From Brevinematales bacterium (lineage in GTDB: Bacteria > Spirochaetota > Brevinematia > Brevinematales > GWF1-51-8), in contig JABLXV010000001.1 of assembly GCA_013177895.1 (NCBI GenBank), forward strand, positions 86,056 to 140,159: a stretch of 54,104 bases of DNA, in the 5' to 3' direction. The notes beneath the pieces are model-generated. The model had not been told where the DNA came from and searched no databases. It worked only from the letters and a program-made list of their open reading frames with translations. Of the stretch, positions 30,953-37,635 are shown one piece after another; the first letter of the stretch is position 1; the number at the start of each line of letters is the position of its first letter. The translations under genes and the position numbers were made by a program.

Positions 30953-31798
30953 CTAAATTTTCAGATACCAATCTTCATCAATATCAATCTTTTCAACTAT
31001 TTCAACTTTCAATCCAAGCCCCAGTTCCTTCAATTTATCAACTAACGAATCACCATCAATTAAATCAATTGGCGGAGCACCATCACGTGTTGCTTCCTTG
31101 ATAGCATCCCTTGTAAAGTTACCGGTAGTAATAAATAAACCCTTATCAGCCCTTCCCTGCATTGCACCTCTAAAGTCCCGTATTAAGTTTGGAGTTACTG
31201 TACCTTGATATTTTTTACATTGAAATAATACCTGAAAACTTATTAAACCACCAACCTTTAGAATTCCCTTTCCATCAATACCACCATCACCTGATCTTCC
31301 TGTAACTTCTACTTGAGTAAATCCACTTTCTCTAAGTATACGTTGAACAAGTCTTTCAAAAGCAGAAGCACTAATTGATTGAATTATAGTTAAAAGTTTC
31401 TGTTTCCAATCTTCTAATTCATCAATTTCATTCTCAGTTTCTTGTTTTTCACCCATTTTTTCCAGTTGAATTTTTTCTCGAACTTTTTTTACTACTTCAC
31501 TTGGATCAATTTCAGAAATGTTTGAAAAATCAGGGTTTAAGGCCCAAACCCCACGACTTGAATTTTCAAGAATTCCATATTTCTTTAAATATGTTCTAGA
31601 CCAAGCTAATCTATACTCAAACTCAGTTGTATTTCCTTTTCCTTCATTATGAGGAATTTCTAATATTTCATTATGATAATTTTCAAGTTCAAATACTTTT
31701 TGATTTATTTCTTCAATATTTCCAGAACCTCCCAAAATTTTAATTGCCTTAATAACAGGATTAAATAATTGTTCGTAGGGAGGAATTTTATTTTTCAT
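30953..31798 (-). CDS. mrr: Mrr-type restriction endonuclease
   Basis: 281 residues. An N-terminal winged-helix Mrr_N domain (about 1-110) precedes the Mrr catalytic domain. There FERLVQRILRESGFTQVEVT is followed by GRSGDGGIDGKGIL and LFQCKKYQG, the (D/E)...D...QxK core of PD-(D/E)XK nucleases. LFITTGNFTRDA is also typical. Mrr enzymes cleave modified DNA. Much more A+T-rich than aspS, 20 bp upstream on the same strand, and with no strong ribosome-binding site or promoter seen, so it may depend on aspS read-through. Probably acquired. Confidence 0.92.
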   Translation of the reverse strand: MKNKIPPYEQLFNPVIKAIKILGGSGNIEEINQKVFELENYHNEILEIPHNEGKGNTTEFEYRLAWSRTYLKKYGILENSSRGVWALNPDFSNISEIDPSEVVKKVREKIQLEKMGEKQETENEIDELEDWKQKLLTIIQSISASAFERLVQRILRESGFTQVEVTGRSGDGGIDGKGILKVGGLISFQVLFQCKKYQGTVTPNLIRDFRGAMQGRADKGLFITTGNFTRDAIKEATRDGAPPIDLIDGDSLVDKLKELGLGLKVEIVEKIDIDEDWYLKI

Positions 31799-31817
31799 AA
31801 TATTTTTCTCTATTATT

Positions 31818-33608
31818 TTACTTATTCGCTCTGACTTCCACTGCCCTGATCCCGAGCTCGTCCAACTGTTCCTTGGTCACTCCCGACGGGGTTTCGCTCA
31901 TCAGGCACTGCCCCTTCTGGGTCTTCGGGAACGGGATGACCTCGCGGATATTATCGAGCTTCTGGAAGAGCATGACGATCCGGTCGAACCCGAACGCCAG
32001 CCCGCCGTGCGGGGGCGCGCCGTAGGATAACGCGTCCAGCAGGAAGCCGAACTTCACCTTCGCGGCCTCGTCGTCTATATTCAGCAGACGGAATACCTTA
32101 CTCTGTATCTCGGGGTCGTGTATACGGATTGACCCGCCGCCGAGCTCGATCCCGTTCATTACAAGGTCGTATGCGTCGGAAAGCACCTCGCCGGGACTGG
32201 TATCCATCAGCGGGATATGCTCCATCTTCGGCGCGGTGAACGGGTGATGGGTGGCGTCCCAACGGTTTTCGTCGGTGTTCCATACGAACAGCGGGAAATC
32301 GACGACCCAGACAAGCTCGATCTTGTCCTTACTGCGGAGGCCGAAACGTTCGCCAATCTCGAGGCGCAGGTTCGCGGCAGAGTCGTACACCACCTTCGGG
32401 TTGGCGTCGCCGATAAACAGCAGGGCATAGCCCTCCTGCGCGCCGGTCGCGTCGATCAGCTTCTTCTGCACGTCGTCGGAGAAATACTTCACGATATTCG
32501 ACTCGAGCTTGCCGTCCTTGACGCGCATCCATGCCATCCCCTTCGAGCCGTAACGCCCCACGAACGCGATCAGGTCGTCCATATCCTTGCGGGACAGGCG
32601 GTTACCCTCGGGTACGGGGAGACATTTGATCATCCCCTTCGCGGCGATGACGTTTTTGAATACCTGGAACTCGCAGTCCCTGACCGCTTCGGTCACGTCG
32701 ACGATCTCCATCCCGAACCGGAGGTCGGGGCGGTCGATACCGTACTTGTCGATAGCGTCCTTGTAGGTCATCCGTCGGATTGGGAGCGTAATATCGGTAT
32801 TATAGTTGTCTTTCAGTATCTTGGCGATCATTTTGCTCATGATGTCGATAATATCGTCCTGCGTCACGAACGACATCTCGATATCGATCTGGGTGAACTC
32901 GAGCTGGCGGTCGGCGCGCAGGTCCTCGTCACGGAAACACCGCGCGATCTGGTAATACCGTTCGATACCCCCGACCATGAGGATTTGCTTGAATATCTGG
33001 GGCGACTGCGGCAGGGCGTAGAACTGCCCGTGCTGCATCCGCGACGGTACTAAAAAGTCGCGCGCGCCCTCGGGGGTGGACTTGTTCAGGATCGGCGTCT
33101 CGACCTCGAGAAACCCGTTCTCGTCCAGGAAGTTGCGTATCGTCCCGGTCATCTTGCTCCGCATCAGCATGTTGTTGTACATCTGCGGGCGGCGGAAGTC
33201 GAGGTAACGGTATTTCAGGCGCACTTCCTCGCCGATCTCCGGCTCGTCGAGCTGGAACGGCGGGGTCTTGGACTTATTGAGCACCCATATTTTATCGATC
33301 TTGATTTCATATTTACCGGTCGCCATCCGGGGGTTGACCAGATCGGGCTGGCGTTCGAGGACTATGCCTGTCGCGGCGACCACGTCCTCATGGCGGAGCT
33401 TTTTCGCGGCGGCGTGCGCATCGGGATTAGCCTGCGGGTCGAACACGAGCTGGACATACCCGGTGCGGTCGCGAAGGTCGACGAACGTCAGGTCTCCGTG
33501 GTCGCGGTAATTCAATACCCACCCGTTCACAATGACCCGTTTACCGACCAAGTCCGCTTTCGTGAAATCGCCGCTGAAATTCGTGCGCTGCTGTTCTTTG
33601 GTAATCAT
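31818..33608 (-). CDS. aspS: Aspartyl-tRNA synthetase
   Basis: 596 residues, the bacterial type. An N-terminal OB-fold anticodon domain has GWVLNYRDHGDLTFVDLRD. The class II catalytic core has motif 2 (YQIARCFRDEDLRADRQLEF) and motif 3 (GLAFGFDRIVML), interrupted by a GAD domain in the middle. It charges tRNA-Asp, and perhaps tRNA-Asn if the enzyme is non-discriminating, which cannot be judged here. GGGAG precedes the ATG. A repeat-rich gap lies upstream. Confidence 0.97.
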   Translation of the reverse strand: MITKEQQRTNFSGDFTKADLVGKRVIVNGWVLNYRDHGDLTFVDLRDRTGYVQLVFDPQANPDAHAAAKKLRHEDVVAATGIVLERQPDLVNPRMATGKYEIKIDKIWVLNKSKTPPFQLDEPEIGEEVRLKYRYLDFRRPQMYNNMLMRSKMTGTIRNFLDENGFLEVETPILNKSTPEGARDFLVPSRMQHGQFYALPQSPQIFKQILMVGGIERYYQIARCFRDEDLRADRQLEFTQIDIEMSFVTQDDIIDIMSKMIAKILKDNYNTDITLPIRRMTYKDAIDKYGIDRPDLRFGMEIVDVTEAVRDCEFQVFKNVIAAKGMIKCLPVPEGNRLSRKDMDDLIAFVGRYGSKGMAWMRVKDGKLESNIVKYFSDDVQKKLIDATGAQEGYALLFIGDANPKVVYDSAANLRLEIGERFGLRSKDKIELVWVVDFPLFVWNTDENRWDATHHPFTAPKMEHIPLMDTSPGEVLSDAYDLVMNGIELGGGSIRIHDPEIQSKVFRLLNIDDEAAKVKFGFLLDALSYGAPPHGGLAFGFDRIVMLFQKLDNIREVIPFPKTQKGQCLMSETPSGVTKEQLDELGIRAVEVRANK

Positions 33609-33678
33609 GAGACTGCTCCCTTAAATAAAAGATTCATTATTTTAAAGGAAAGCCCCAACTATTGCAAGTCATTGCATG

Positions 33679-33909
33679 ACGGCTAATCCCGATATCGAAT
33701 GAGATACAAGTATCAGTATATAGCCCGTGTTCCGATAATGTACCCCGCTAACTATACCATCTCTGCATGACGGCTAATCCCGATATCAAGCATTGGATAG
33801 GTATGATAATATCGCCCGTGTTTATATAGAGTACATTGCAGTCACTTCATGTACTGCGCACCCTATTCCCGATATCTGTCGGAATACAGGTATGATAATA
33901 TAGCCCGTG
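33679..33909. repeat. Tandem palindromic repeat, three units
   Basis: Three units of about 51 bp, at 33679-33729, 33770-33820 and about 33859-33909. Each holds a CCCGATATC block and ends in TAGCCCGTG or TCGCCCGTG, at spacings of about 91 and 89 bp. The intervening segments 1 and 3 are themselves similar (TTCCGATAATNTACCC). The gap 33609-34158 has no gene. Beyond the repeats, 33950-34090 has a GATTGCTTCGGC...CAATGACA block of the type seen near 28.4 and 49 kb. Confidence 0.7.
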
Positions 33910-34099
33910 TTCCGATAATCTACCCACTATCAAACTATTCCTGCGCACGCTCATTCAGATTGCTTCGGCTATGGTTCGACTGGCTCACCATGACGCCTCG
34001 CAATGACACCCCATTCTCATTGATGGTATGCTGCACAGCAGTCCGGGTTAGCGTACGGACTGCTGGCTGTACCCTTCGACTAGCTCAGGGTGACATTAT

Positions 34100-34154
34100 C
34101 ACGGGCTATTTATTTATACTGTCTATCAGCCTGATATCGGGTTTAGCCGTATGC
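34100..34154 (-). repeat. Inverted copy of the palindromic repeat
   Basis: Reads CACGGGCTA ... GATATCGGGTTTAGCCG on the plus strand, i.e. the reverse complement of the units at 33679-33909. It ends just before the stop of the NifX-like gene. Confidence 0.65.
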
Positions 34155-34158
34155 AATA

Positions 34159-34530
34159 CTAGTGGCAGCCGTGATGCTCGCCGCACGCGTCCTGATCGCT
34201 GATTTCGCGGAGATTGTTGTTCTTCCACTGCGCGACTATATCGTCGACAGAGCCCGCGCTTTCGGCCAGATAGACCTTGATCCCCATCCCGCGAAGGTTA
34301 TTGATCGCGCGGAACCCCATCCCGCCGCAGACCACCGCGCCCACATTTTTCTCGGAAAGCTCGGTCGCGGGCGTGCATTGCCCATGCGCGTGCTCCTTCG
34401 TGGTATTGTCCATTATTTCCAGCGCCCCGCTGTCGGTGTTATATAGCATATAGAACGGCGCGCTTCCGAAATGGCCGTATACCGTGGAAGTCATTCCCTT
34501 GTTCTCTGATGCCGGTACTGCGATAATCAT
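34159..34530 (-). CDS. NifX/NifB-like dinitrogenase iron-molybdenum cofactor family protein
   Basis: 123 residues from the ATG at 34530 (MIIAVPASE), with GAGGAA upstream. It has YGHFGSAPFYMLYN, a GQCTPATELSEKNVGAVVCG region with conserved Cys and Gly, GMGFRAINNLRGMGIKVYL and a His/Cys-rich tail (ACGEHHGCH) able to bind metal. Small stand-alone members of this family bind metal clusters and are not specific to nitrogen fixation, and no nif genes are present. Third gene of the MBL-DUF134 operon. Confidence 0.9.
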   Translation of the reverse strand: MIIAVPASENKGMTSTVYGHFGSAPFYMLYNTDSGALEIMDNTTKEHAHGQCTPATELSEKNVGAVVCGGMGFRAINNLRGMGIKVYLAESAGSVDDIVAQWKNNNLREISDQDACGEHHGCH

Positions 34531-34531
34531 A

Positions 34532-34954
34532 TTATTCCTCCAAGTTTTTATAATGACGTTTCTTACAGCATGAACCGTGTCCCGTTTCGCGCCCGCATTT
34601 CGGGCACTGCGCGGACGCATCGGCCCATTCGCTGCCGCAGGACGGGCATACGAACCCCGCGCCCGCGACCTGCACGTTACCCCCCTCGATCTTCAGCGCC
34701 TTCCCGTTGATGACGCAGTCGGCGATTTTCCGGCGCGCGGATTCGATAATATTCCCGAACGTCTGCCGGGATACGTTCATCCGGCGGGCGGCTTCCTCAT
34801 GGTAGATACCCTCGAGATCGCCGAGACGCACCGCCTCGGTCTCGTCCAATGTCAGCGCTACTGTCTCTAATTGATGCACGGGCACTCCGGCGGGCTTGAA
34901 AAAAGTAATCCCCGGCCTAAACCCGATTCGTCTGCATTTTTGCGGCCTCGGCAT
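34532..34954 (-). CDS. DUF134/UPF0251 helix-turn-helix protein with zinc ribbon
   Basis: 140 residues. The N-terminus MPRPQKCRRIGF and the sigma-like helix-turn-helix (LTLDETEAVRLGDLEGIYHE, then AARRMNVSRQTFGNIIESAR) define DUF134. The C-terminus holds two Cys pairs (CPSCGSEW and CPKCGRE) forming a zinc ribbon plus a CCKKRH tail. Predicted DNA-binding regulator, commonly next to NifX-like genes. It may regulate its own operon through the palindrome at 35772-35826, which is inference. One base separates it from the NifX-like start. Confidence 0.9.
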   Translation of the reverse strand: MPRPQKCRRIGFRPGITFFKPAGVPVHQLETVALTLDETEAVRLGDLEGIYHEEAARRMNVSRQTFGNIIESARRKIADCVINGKALKIEGGNVQVAGAGFVCPSCGSEWADASAQCPKCGRETGHGSCCKKRHYKNLEE

Positions 34955-34963
34955 AATCCCGTC

Positions 34964-35761
34964 CTATAGTTCGATTTCCATTCCGGCGTAATTATAGAAG
35001 ACATCCGCGCCGAACGTGTTTTTCATCAGCACGTATCCGTCGATACCGGTGCAGTGCCCCACCCCGATCCGCAGGGGGCGGTAATCCTTCATCCGTTCGA
35101 TCGCCGCGTTAATCTCGGATTCGTCCTGCCCCATCATATGAAACCCGCCGGTCACCGTGCCGATAGGGAGAGCCGATTCATGCGACGCGGCGTCCAGTAT
35201 ATTCAGGATACCCCGGTGCGAACAGCCGGTGATGATGTGCTGATAACCGTCCTTCTCGATCAGCAGGAACAGTTCGTCGGAGAAAATATCCTCGCTGACC
35301 GTGCCGCCGCGTTCGGTCGTAAATCCCCTGAAATGGACATTTTCCGGGTACTTGACGGGAATATCGGGAATGATGAAGATATTCTCTTCCAGGTTGGCGC
35401 GTATATTGATCGGGACGGGGTTCGGGATACGGACGGGATCGAACGGCAGGCCGATATCCTCGCCGTTATTTTTATATTTCTTTAATAGCGCGTCATTTTT
35501 AAAATATACCTGAACGCGGGGATTGATATCGAGTACCTTCATCAGGCCGCCGGTATGGTCGTAATGCCCGTGACTCAGGACAACCGCGTCGAGTTTCCGG
35601 AGGTCGACTCCCATCCGTTCGGCGTTGGCTACCACCGCGCCTGTCTGCCCGGTATCGAAAAGGATGCCCCCTTTCGCGGTCTCGATATACGCCGAAAACC
35701 CATGCTCCGCGGTCAGCCCCTTTTTACGGGTGTAATTATCGATTAGGGTGACGATTTTCAT
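34964..35761 (-). CDS. MBL-fold metallohydrolase (COG1237-like)
   Basis: 265 residues from the ATG at 35761 (MKIVTLIDNYT). The metallo-beta-lactamase motif is SHGHYDHTGG, with further ligands in GCSHRGILNI and GHCTG. The pattern fits the COG1237 group, named after a dihydropterin-aminobenzene phosphate synthase from methanogens. Actual substrates in bacteria are unclear. First gene of a three-gene minus-strand operon with DUF134 and the NifX-like gene. Its promoter is embedded in nested palindromes. Confidence 0.9.
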   Translation of the reverse strand: MKIVTLIDNYTRKKGLTAEHGFSAYIETAKGGILFDTGQTGAVVANAERMGVDLRKLDAVVLSHGHYDHTGGLMKVLDINPRVQVYFKNDALLKKYKNNGEDIGLPFDPVRIPNPVPINIRANLEENIFIIPDIPVKYPENVHFRGFTTERGGTVSEDIFSDELFLLIEKDGYQHIITGCSHRGILNILDAASHESALPIGTVTGGFHMMGQDESEINAAIERMKDYRPLRIGVGHCTGIDGYVLMKNTFGADVFYNYAGMEIEL

Positions 35762-35771
35762 ACTGCCCCCA

Positions 35772-35826
35772 TTATTGGCATATACCAATAATACACCCTT
35801 TTGGTGTTATTGTCAAATGCCAATAA
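35772..35826 (-). promoter_or_regulatory. Promoter with nested palindromic operator
   Basis: On the minus strand: TTGACA (35811-35816), 17-nt spacer, TATTAT (35788-35793). The promoter is enclosed by a perfect 10-bp inverted repeat TTATTGGCAT (35772-35781) / ATGCCAATAA (35817-35826). Within it is a second one, CAATAATACACC (35786-35797) / GGTGTTATTG (35803-35812), with a 2-nt bulge. Confidence 0.7.
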
Positions 35827-35856
35827 CTATTTTGGGGGATTTTTTTGACCGGCCCG

Positions 35857-36270
35857 TTATTTCTGGAGGGGCGTCACTACAAAGTCGGCAAACGATTTCC
35901 AGTCGGAGGTGCCGGTCGCGCAGTACTTGATCTTGAAAGTATATCCGAACAGGTTGGTGACCGAGCCGTATCCAGCTTCCCACTTGACGCTCTGCGAATC
36001 CTTCTTCAATATGACGTTCACGACGGTTTTTTCGCTGAACCCGTTCCCGGTCTGCATAAACGCCTCGACTATCCGTTCGATCTTGACGTTTATCCCGTGA
36101 ATATTCACGGTCTGTCCCTCGACGATATGCACCGCGGGATTGGGATCAGGCGCTTTATCGGAAACAGGCTGCCCCTCTCCGGGATTTTCCGGGGTTTTCG
36201 GTACCGAGGCGGACTGGCATGACATAAGAAATACTCCTAAAATAAAATAGACCGGCAGAATATAACGCAT
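35857..36270 (-). CDS. Predicted lipoprotein of unknown function
   Basis: 137 residues from the ATG at 36270, with GGAGAAAG upstream. A lipobox GVFLMSC at the end of a short hydrophobic signal predicts lipidation of Cys20. A Pro-rich linker (KTPENPGEGQPVSDKAPDPN) follows, then a compact domain of about 85 residues with TVNIHGINVKIERIVEAF and GYTFKIKYC. Probably a periplasmic or surface lipoprotein. Family not recognised. Confidence 0.75.
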   Translation of the reverse strand: MRYILPVYFILGVFLMSCQSASVPKTPENPGEGQPVSDKAPDPNPAVHIVEGQTVNIHGINVKIERIVEAFMQTGNGFSEKTVVNVILKKDSQSVKWEAGYGSVTNLFGYTFKIKYCATGTSDWKSFADFVVTPLQK

Positions 36271-36403
36271 AGCTTTCTCCTTACCATATTTTATTACCGT
36301 AAAATAAAAAAGACAAGAATCAAAGAAAGGAATATCATACCCATTGACTTTTTGCCGGATTATCATTATGCTATATTATAGAAAGAAAGTAAGTGAGGGT
36401 TGA

Positions 36404-36862
36404 ATGACCTTTCCTTATCTGCTGTTCATCATCGCGTTTGTCGGGGCGCTCACCGCATTCGCGTACCTCGATACTCGCAGGGGGATACGGGGGGATTTTC
36501 CGCTGCTGCTCAGGATAGCGGTTCCTTTGCTTCTCGCGGGGATTATCGTGAAGATCACCCAGTTGATCGGAATTACCCCGAAGGGCGGCGTGGTATCGTA
36601 CATTATCGGGGGCATCGGTGCGGTAATTTTTTATATCGTTCTTATCAGCGTATTTAAAAAAGCGGAGGATGAGAAATATCAGAAACTGGGAATCATCGAT
36701 TATTTTCTCGGTTTCCTGGCGGGTGTGATACGCGGGTGGCTTTATTTCGGGTTCTTCGTTGTTTACCTGCATGCGATCTTCGGGCTCTCATTTGTACAGC
36801 CCGCGCTTCTCAATACGGTAATAAAACCGGTTGAATGGCTGCTGTTTTTAAATTTTTTCTAA
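36404..36862 (+). CDS. CvpA-like integral membrane protein
   Basis: 152 residues with four hydrophobic segments. The third and fourth are joined by IIDYFLGFLAGVIRGWLYFG, which resembles the LGxxxGxxRG motif of CvpA (colicin V production) proteins. CvpA is an inner-membrane protein linked to envelope stress and peptide secretion. Similarity is by pattern only. The -10/ribosome-binding region GTGAGGG precedes the ATG at 36404. It is followed immediately by the structured RNA candidate. Confidence 0.65.
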   Translation: MTFPYLLFIIAFVGALTAFAYLDTRRGIRGDFPLLLRIAVPLLLAGIIVKITQLIGITPKGGVVSYIIGGIGAVIFYIVLISVFKKAEDEKYQKLGIIDYFLGFLAGVIRGWLYFGFFVVYLHAIFGLSFVQPALLNTVIKPVEWLLFLNFF

Positions 36863-36863
36863 G

Positions 36864-37047
36864 AATAATAAGCCTGGGGTATTCGTGTAGACCGCATATT
36901 TCGGGGTCTACAAATACTCTAACGGGATTCTTTACTTCCGGCGGAATTGCGTCTCTCTCGCGAGGGATACACGAAATCGGAACGCGGAAACCCACCTTAA
37001 AATTGGGCCCGGAGAAAATTGGTTCTTACGGTACCCCGGGTATTATT
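36864..37047 (+). ncRNA. Structured RNA candidate (possible 6S RNA)
   Basis: About 184 nt between two plus-strand genes. The ends pair as AATAATA (36864-36870) with TATTATT (37041-37047), and CCTGGGGTA (36873-36881) with TACCCCGGG (37032-37040), separated by a 2-nt bulge. Inside, TTCGTGT (36882-36888) pairs with ACACGAA (36969-36975) or, alternatively, GTAGACC (36887-36893) with GGTCTAC (36905-36911). A further hairpin lies at CCCA...TGGG (36990-37006). Length, a long closing stem and a large interior fit 6S RNA, but I cannot confirm the consensus. There are no tmRNA, SRP or RNase P hallmarks. Either strand could be transcribed. Confidence 0.45.
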
Positions 37048-37067
37048 ATATAGACAAAGGAGATATT

Positions 37068-37361
37068 ATGGATCCGTCATTTCTCGCGAAAAAGTACGTC
37101 GAATCCCTGAAGAACAACAAAATTGATGCTGATTCGATTATTAAACTCCCCAAACTCGTCACCTGCGGCGACTGGAAAAAAGTGGAAATCGTTAATTCCG
37201 TCGATTATGCGCACGACGTCCCCGCCGTGCACTATAAAGGCTTGTTGGTCAAGCACCAGGGCGGTCTTTATTATATGTCCCAGAAGGTGACCGACGAACT
37301 GGGTAAAATCGACCGCCGTTTCAGTAAGTCCTATCCGGCCGTGTCCGTTATAAAAAGATAA
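37068..37361 (+). CDS. Small protein of unknown function
   Basis: 97 residues, mixed alpha/beta, no membrane segment or signal. It begins MDPSFLAKKYVESLKNNKID and has a GDWKKVEIVNSVDYAHDVPA section and a VKHQGGLYYMSQKV segment. AAAGGAG lies six bases before the ATG. Family not recognised. The gap after it (37362-37635) holds a structured repeat and the carB promoter. Confidence 0.7.
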   Translation: MDPSFLAKKYVESLKNNKIDADSIIKLPKLVTCGDWKKVEIVNSVDYAHDVPAVHYKGLLVKHQGGLYYMSQKVTDELGKIDRRFSKSYPAVSVIKR

Positions 37362-37391
37362 CATGGCTGCGTTTTCCCGGCTTAACGACAT

Positions 37392-37525
37392 TTAGGGCGA
37401 TTCCATAAACTATTAACATTTTTAACATTACTTATGATATATCTTTAAGATACGCCCAATGGTCACTTCCTTGTCCTCTTTTCCTTAGTACCCTAATGGT
37501 GAAAAGAGGATTACTAGAAGTGACC
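37392..37525. repeat. Structured element, copy 1 (upstream of carB)
   Basis: Shares its plan with 46568-46733. It starts TTAGGGCG, with GGGCG (37395-37399) complementary to CGCCC (37453-37457). Then comes GGTCACTTC (37461-37469) pairing with GAAGTGACC (37517-37525) around an inner perfect 10-bp stem TCCTCTTTTC/GAAAAGAGGA (37474-37510). The outer parts are conserved between copies while the inner stem differs but stays paired. Confidence 0.7.
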
Positions 37526-37536
37526 TTTACCGAAAA

Positions 37537-37565
37537 GTGACTTTTTTCTAAAATTCTGATATAAT
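37537..37565 (+). promoter_or_regulatory. carB promoter
   Basis: GTGACT (37537-37542), 17-nt spacer, consensus TATAAT (37560-37565). It lies downstream of the structured element, so that element is not part of the carB leader made from this promoter. Confidence 0.6.
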
Positions 37566-37635
37566 CTATAATTGAACCGGGTACTTATCTACTTTACCTT
37601 GCGGTTCGCTGGAATTTTTATCAAAGGACTCTTCC

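Noticed and set aside
33679-33909. CRISPR array
   Set aside because: The repeats are degenerate palindromes of about 51 bp, two spacers resemble each other, and no cas genes are present.
34159-34530. Nitrogen-fixation locus
   Set aside because: The NifX-like family is widespread outside nitrogen fixation and no nif structural or assembly genes are present.
36864-37047. tmRNA, SRP RNA or RNase P RNA
   Set aside because: None of their hallmark sequences (tag frame and tRNA-like ends, GGAAG tetraloop region, GAGGAAAGTCC core) can be found.
37392-37525. Attenuator or riboswitch in the carB leader
   Set aside because: A consensus promoter lies downstream of the element (37537-37565), and the second copy is in another orientation beside purB.
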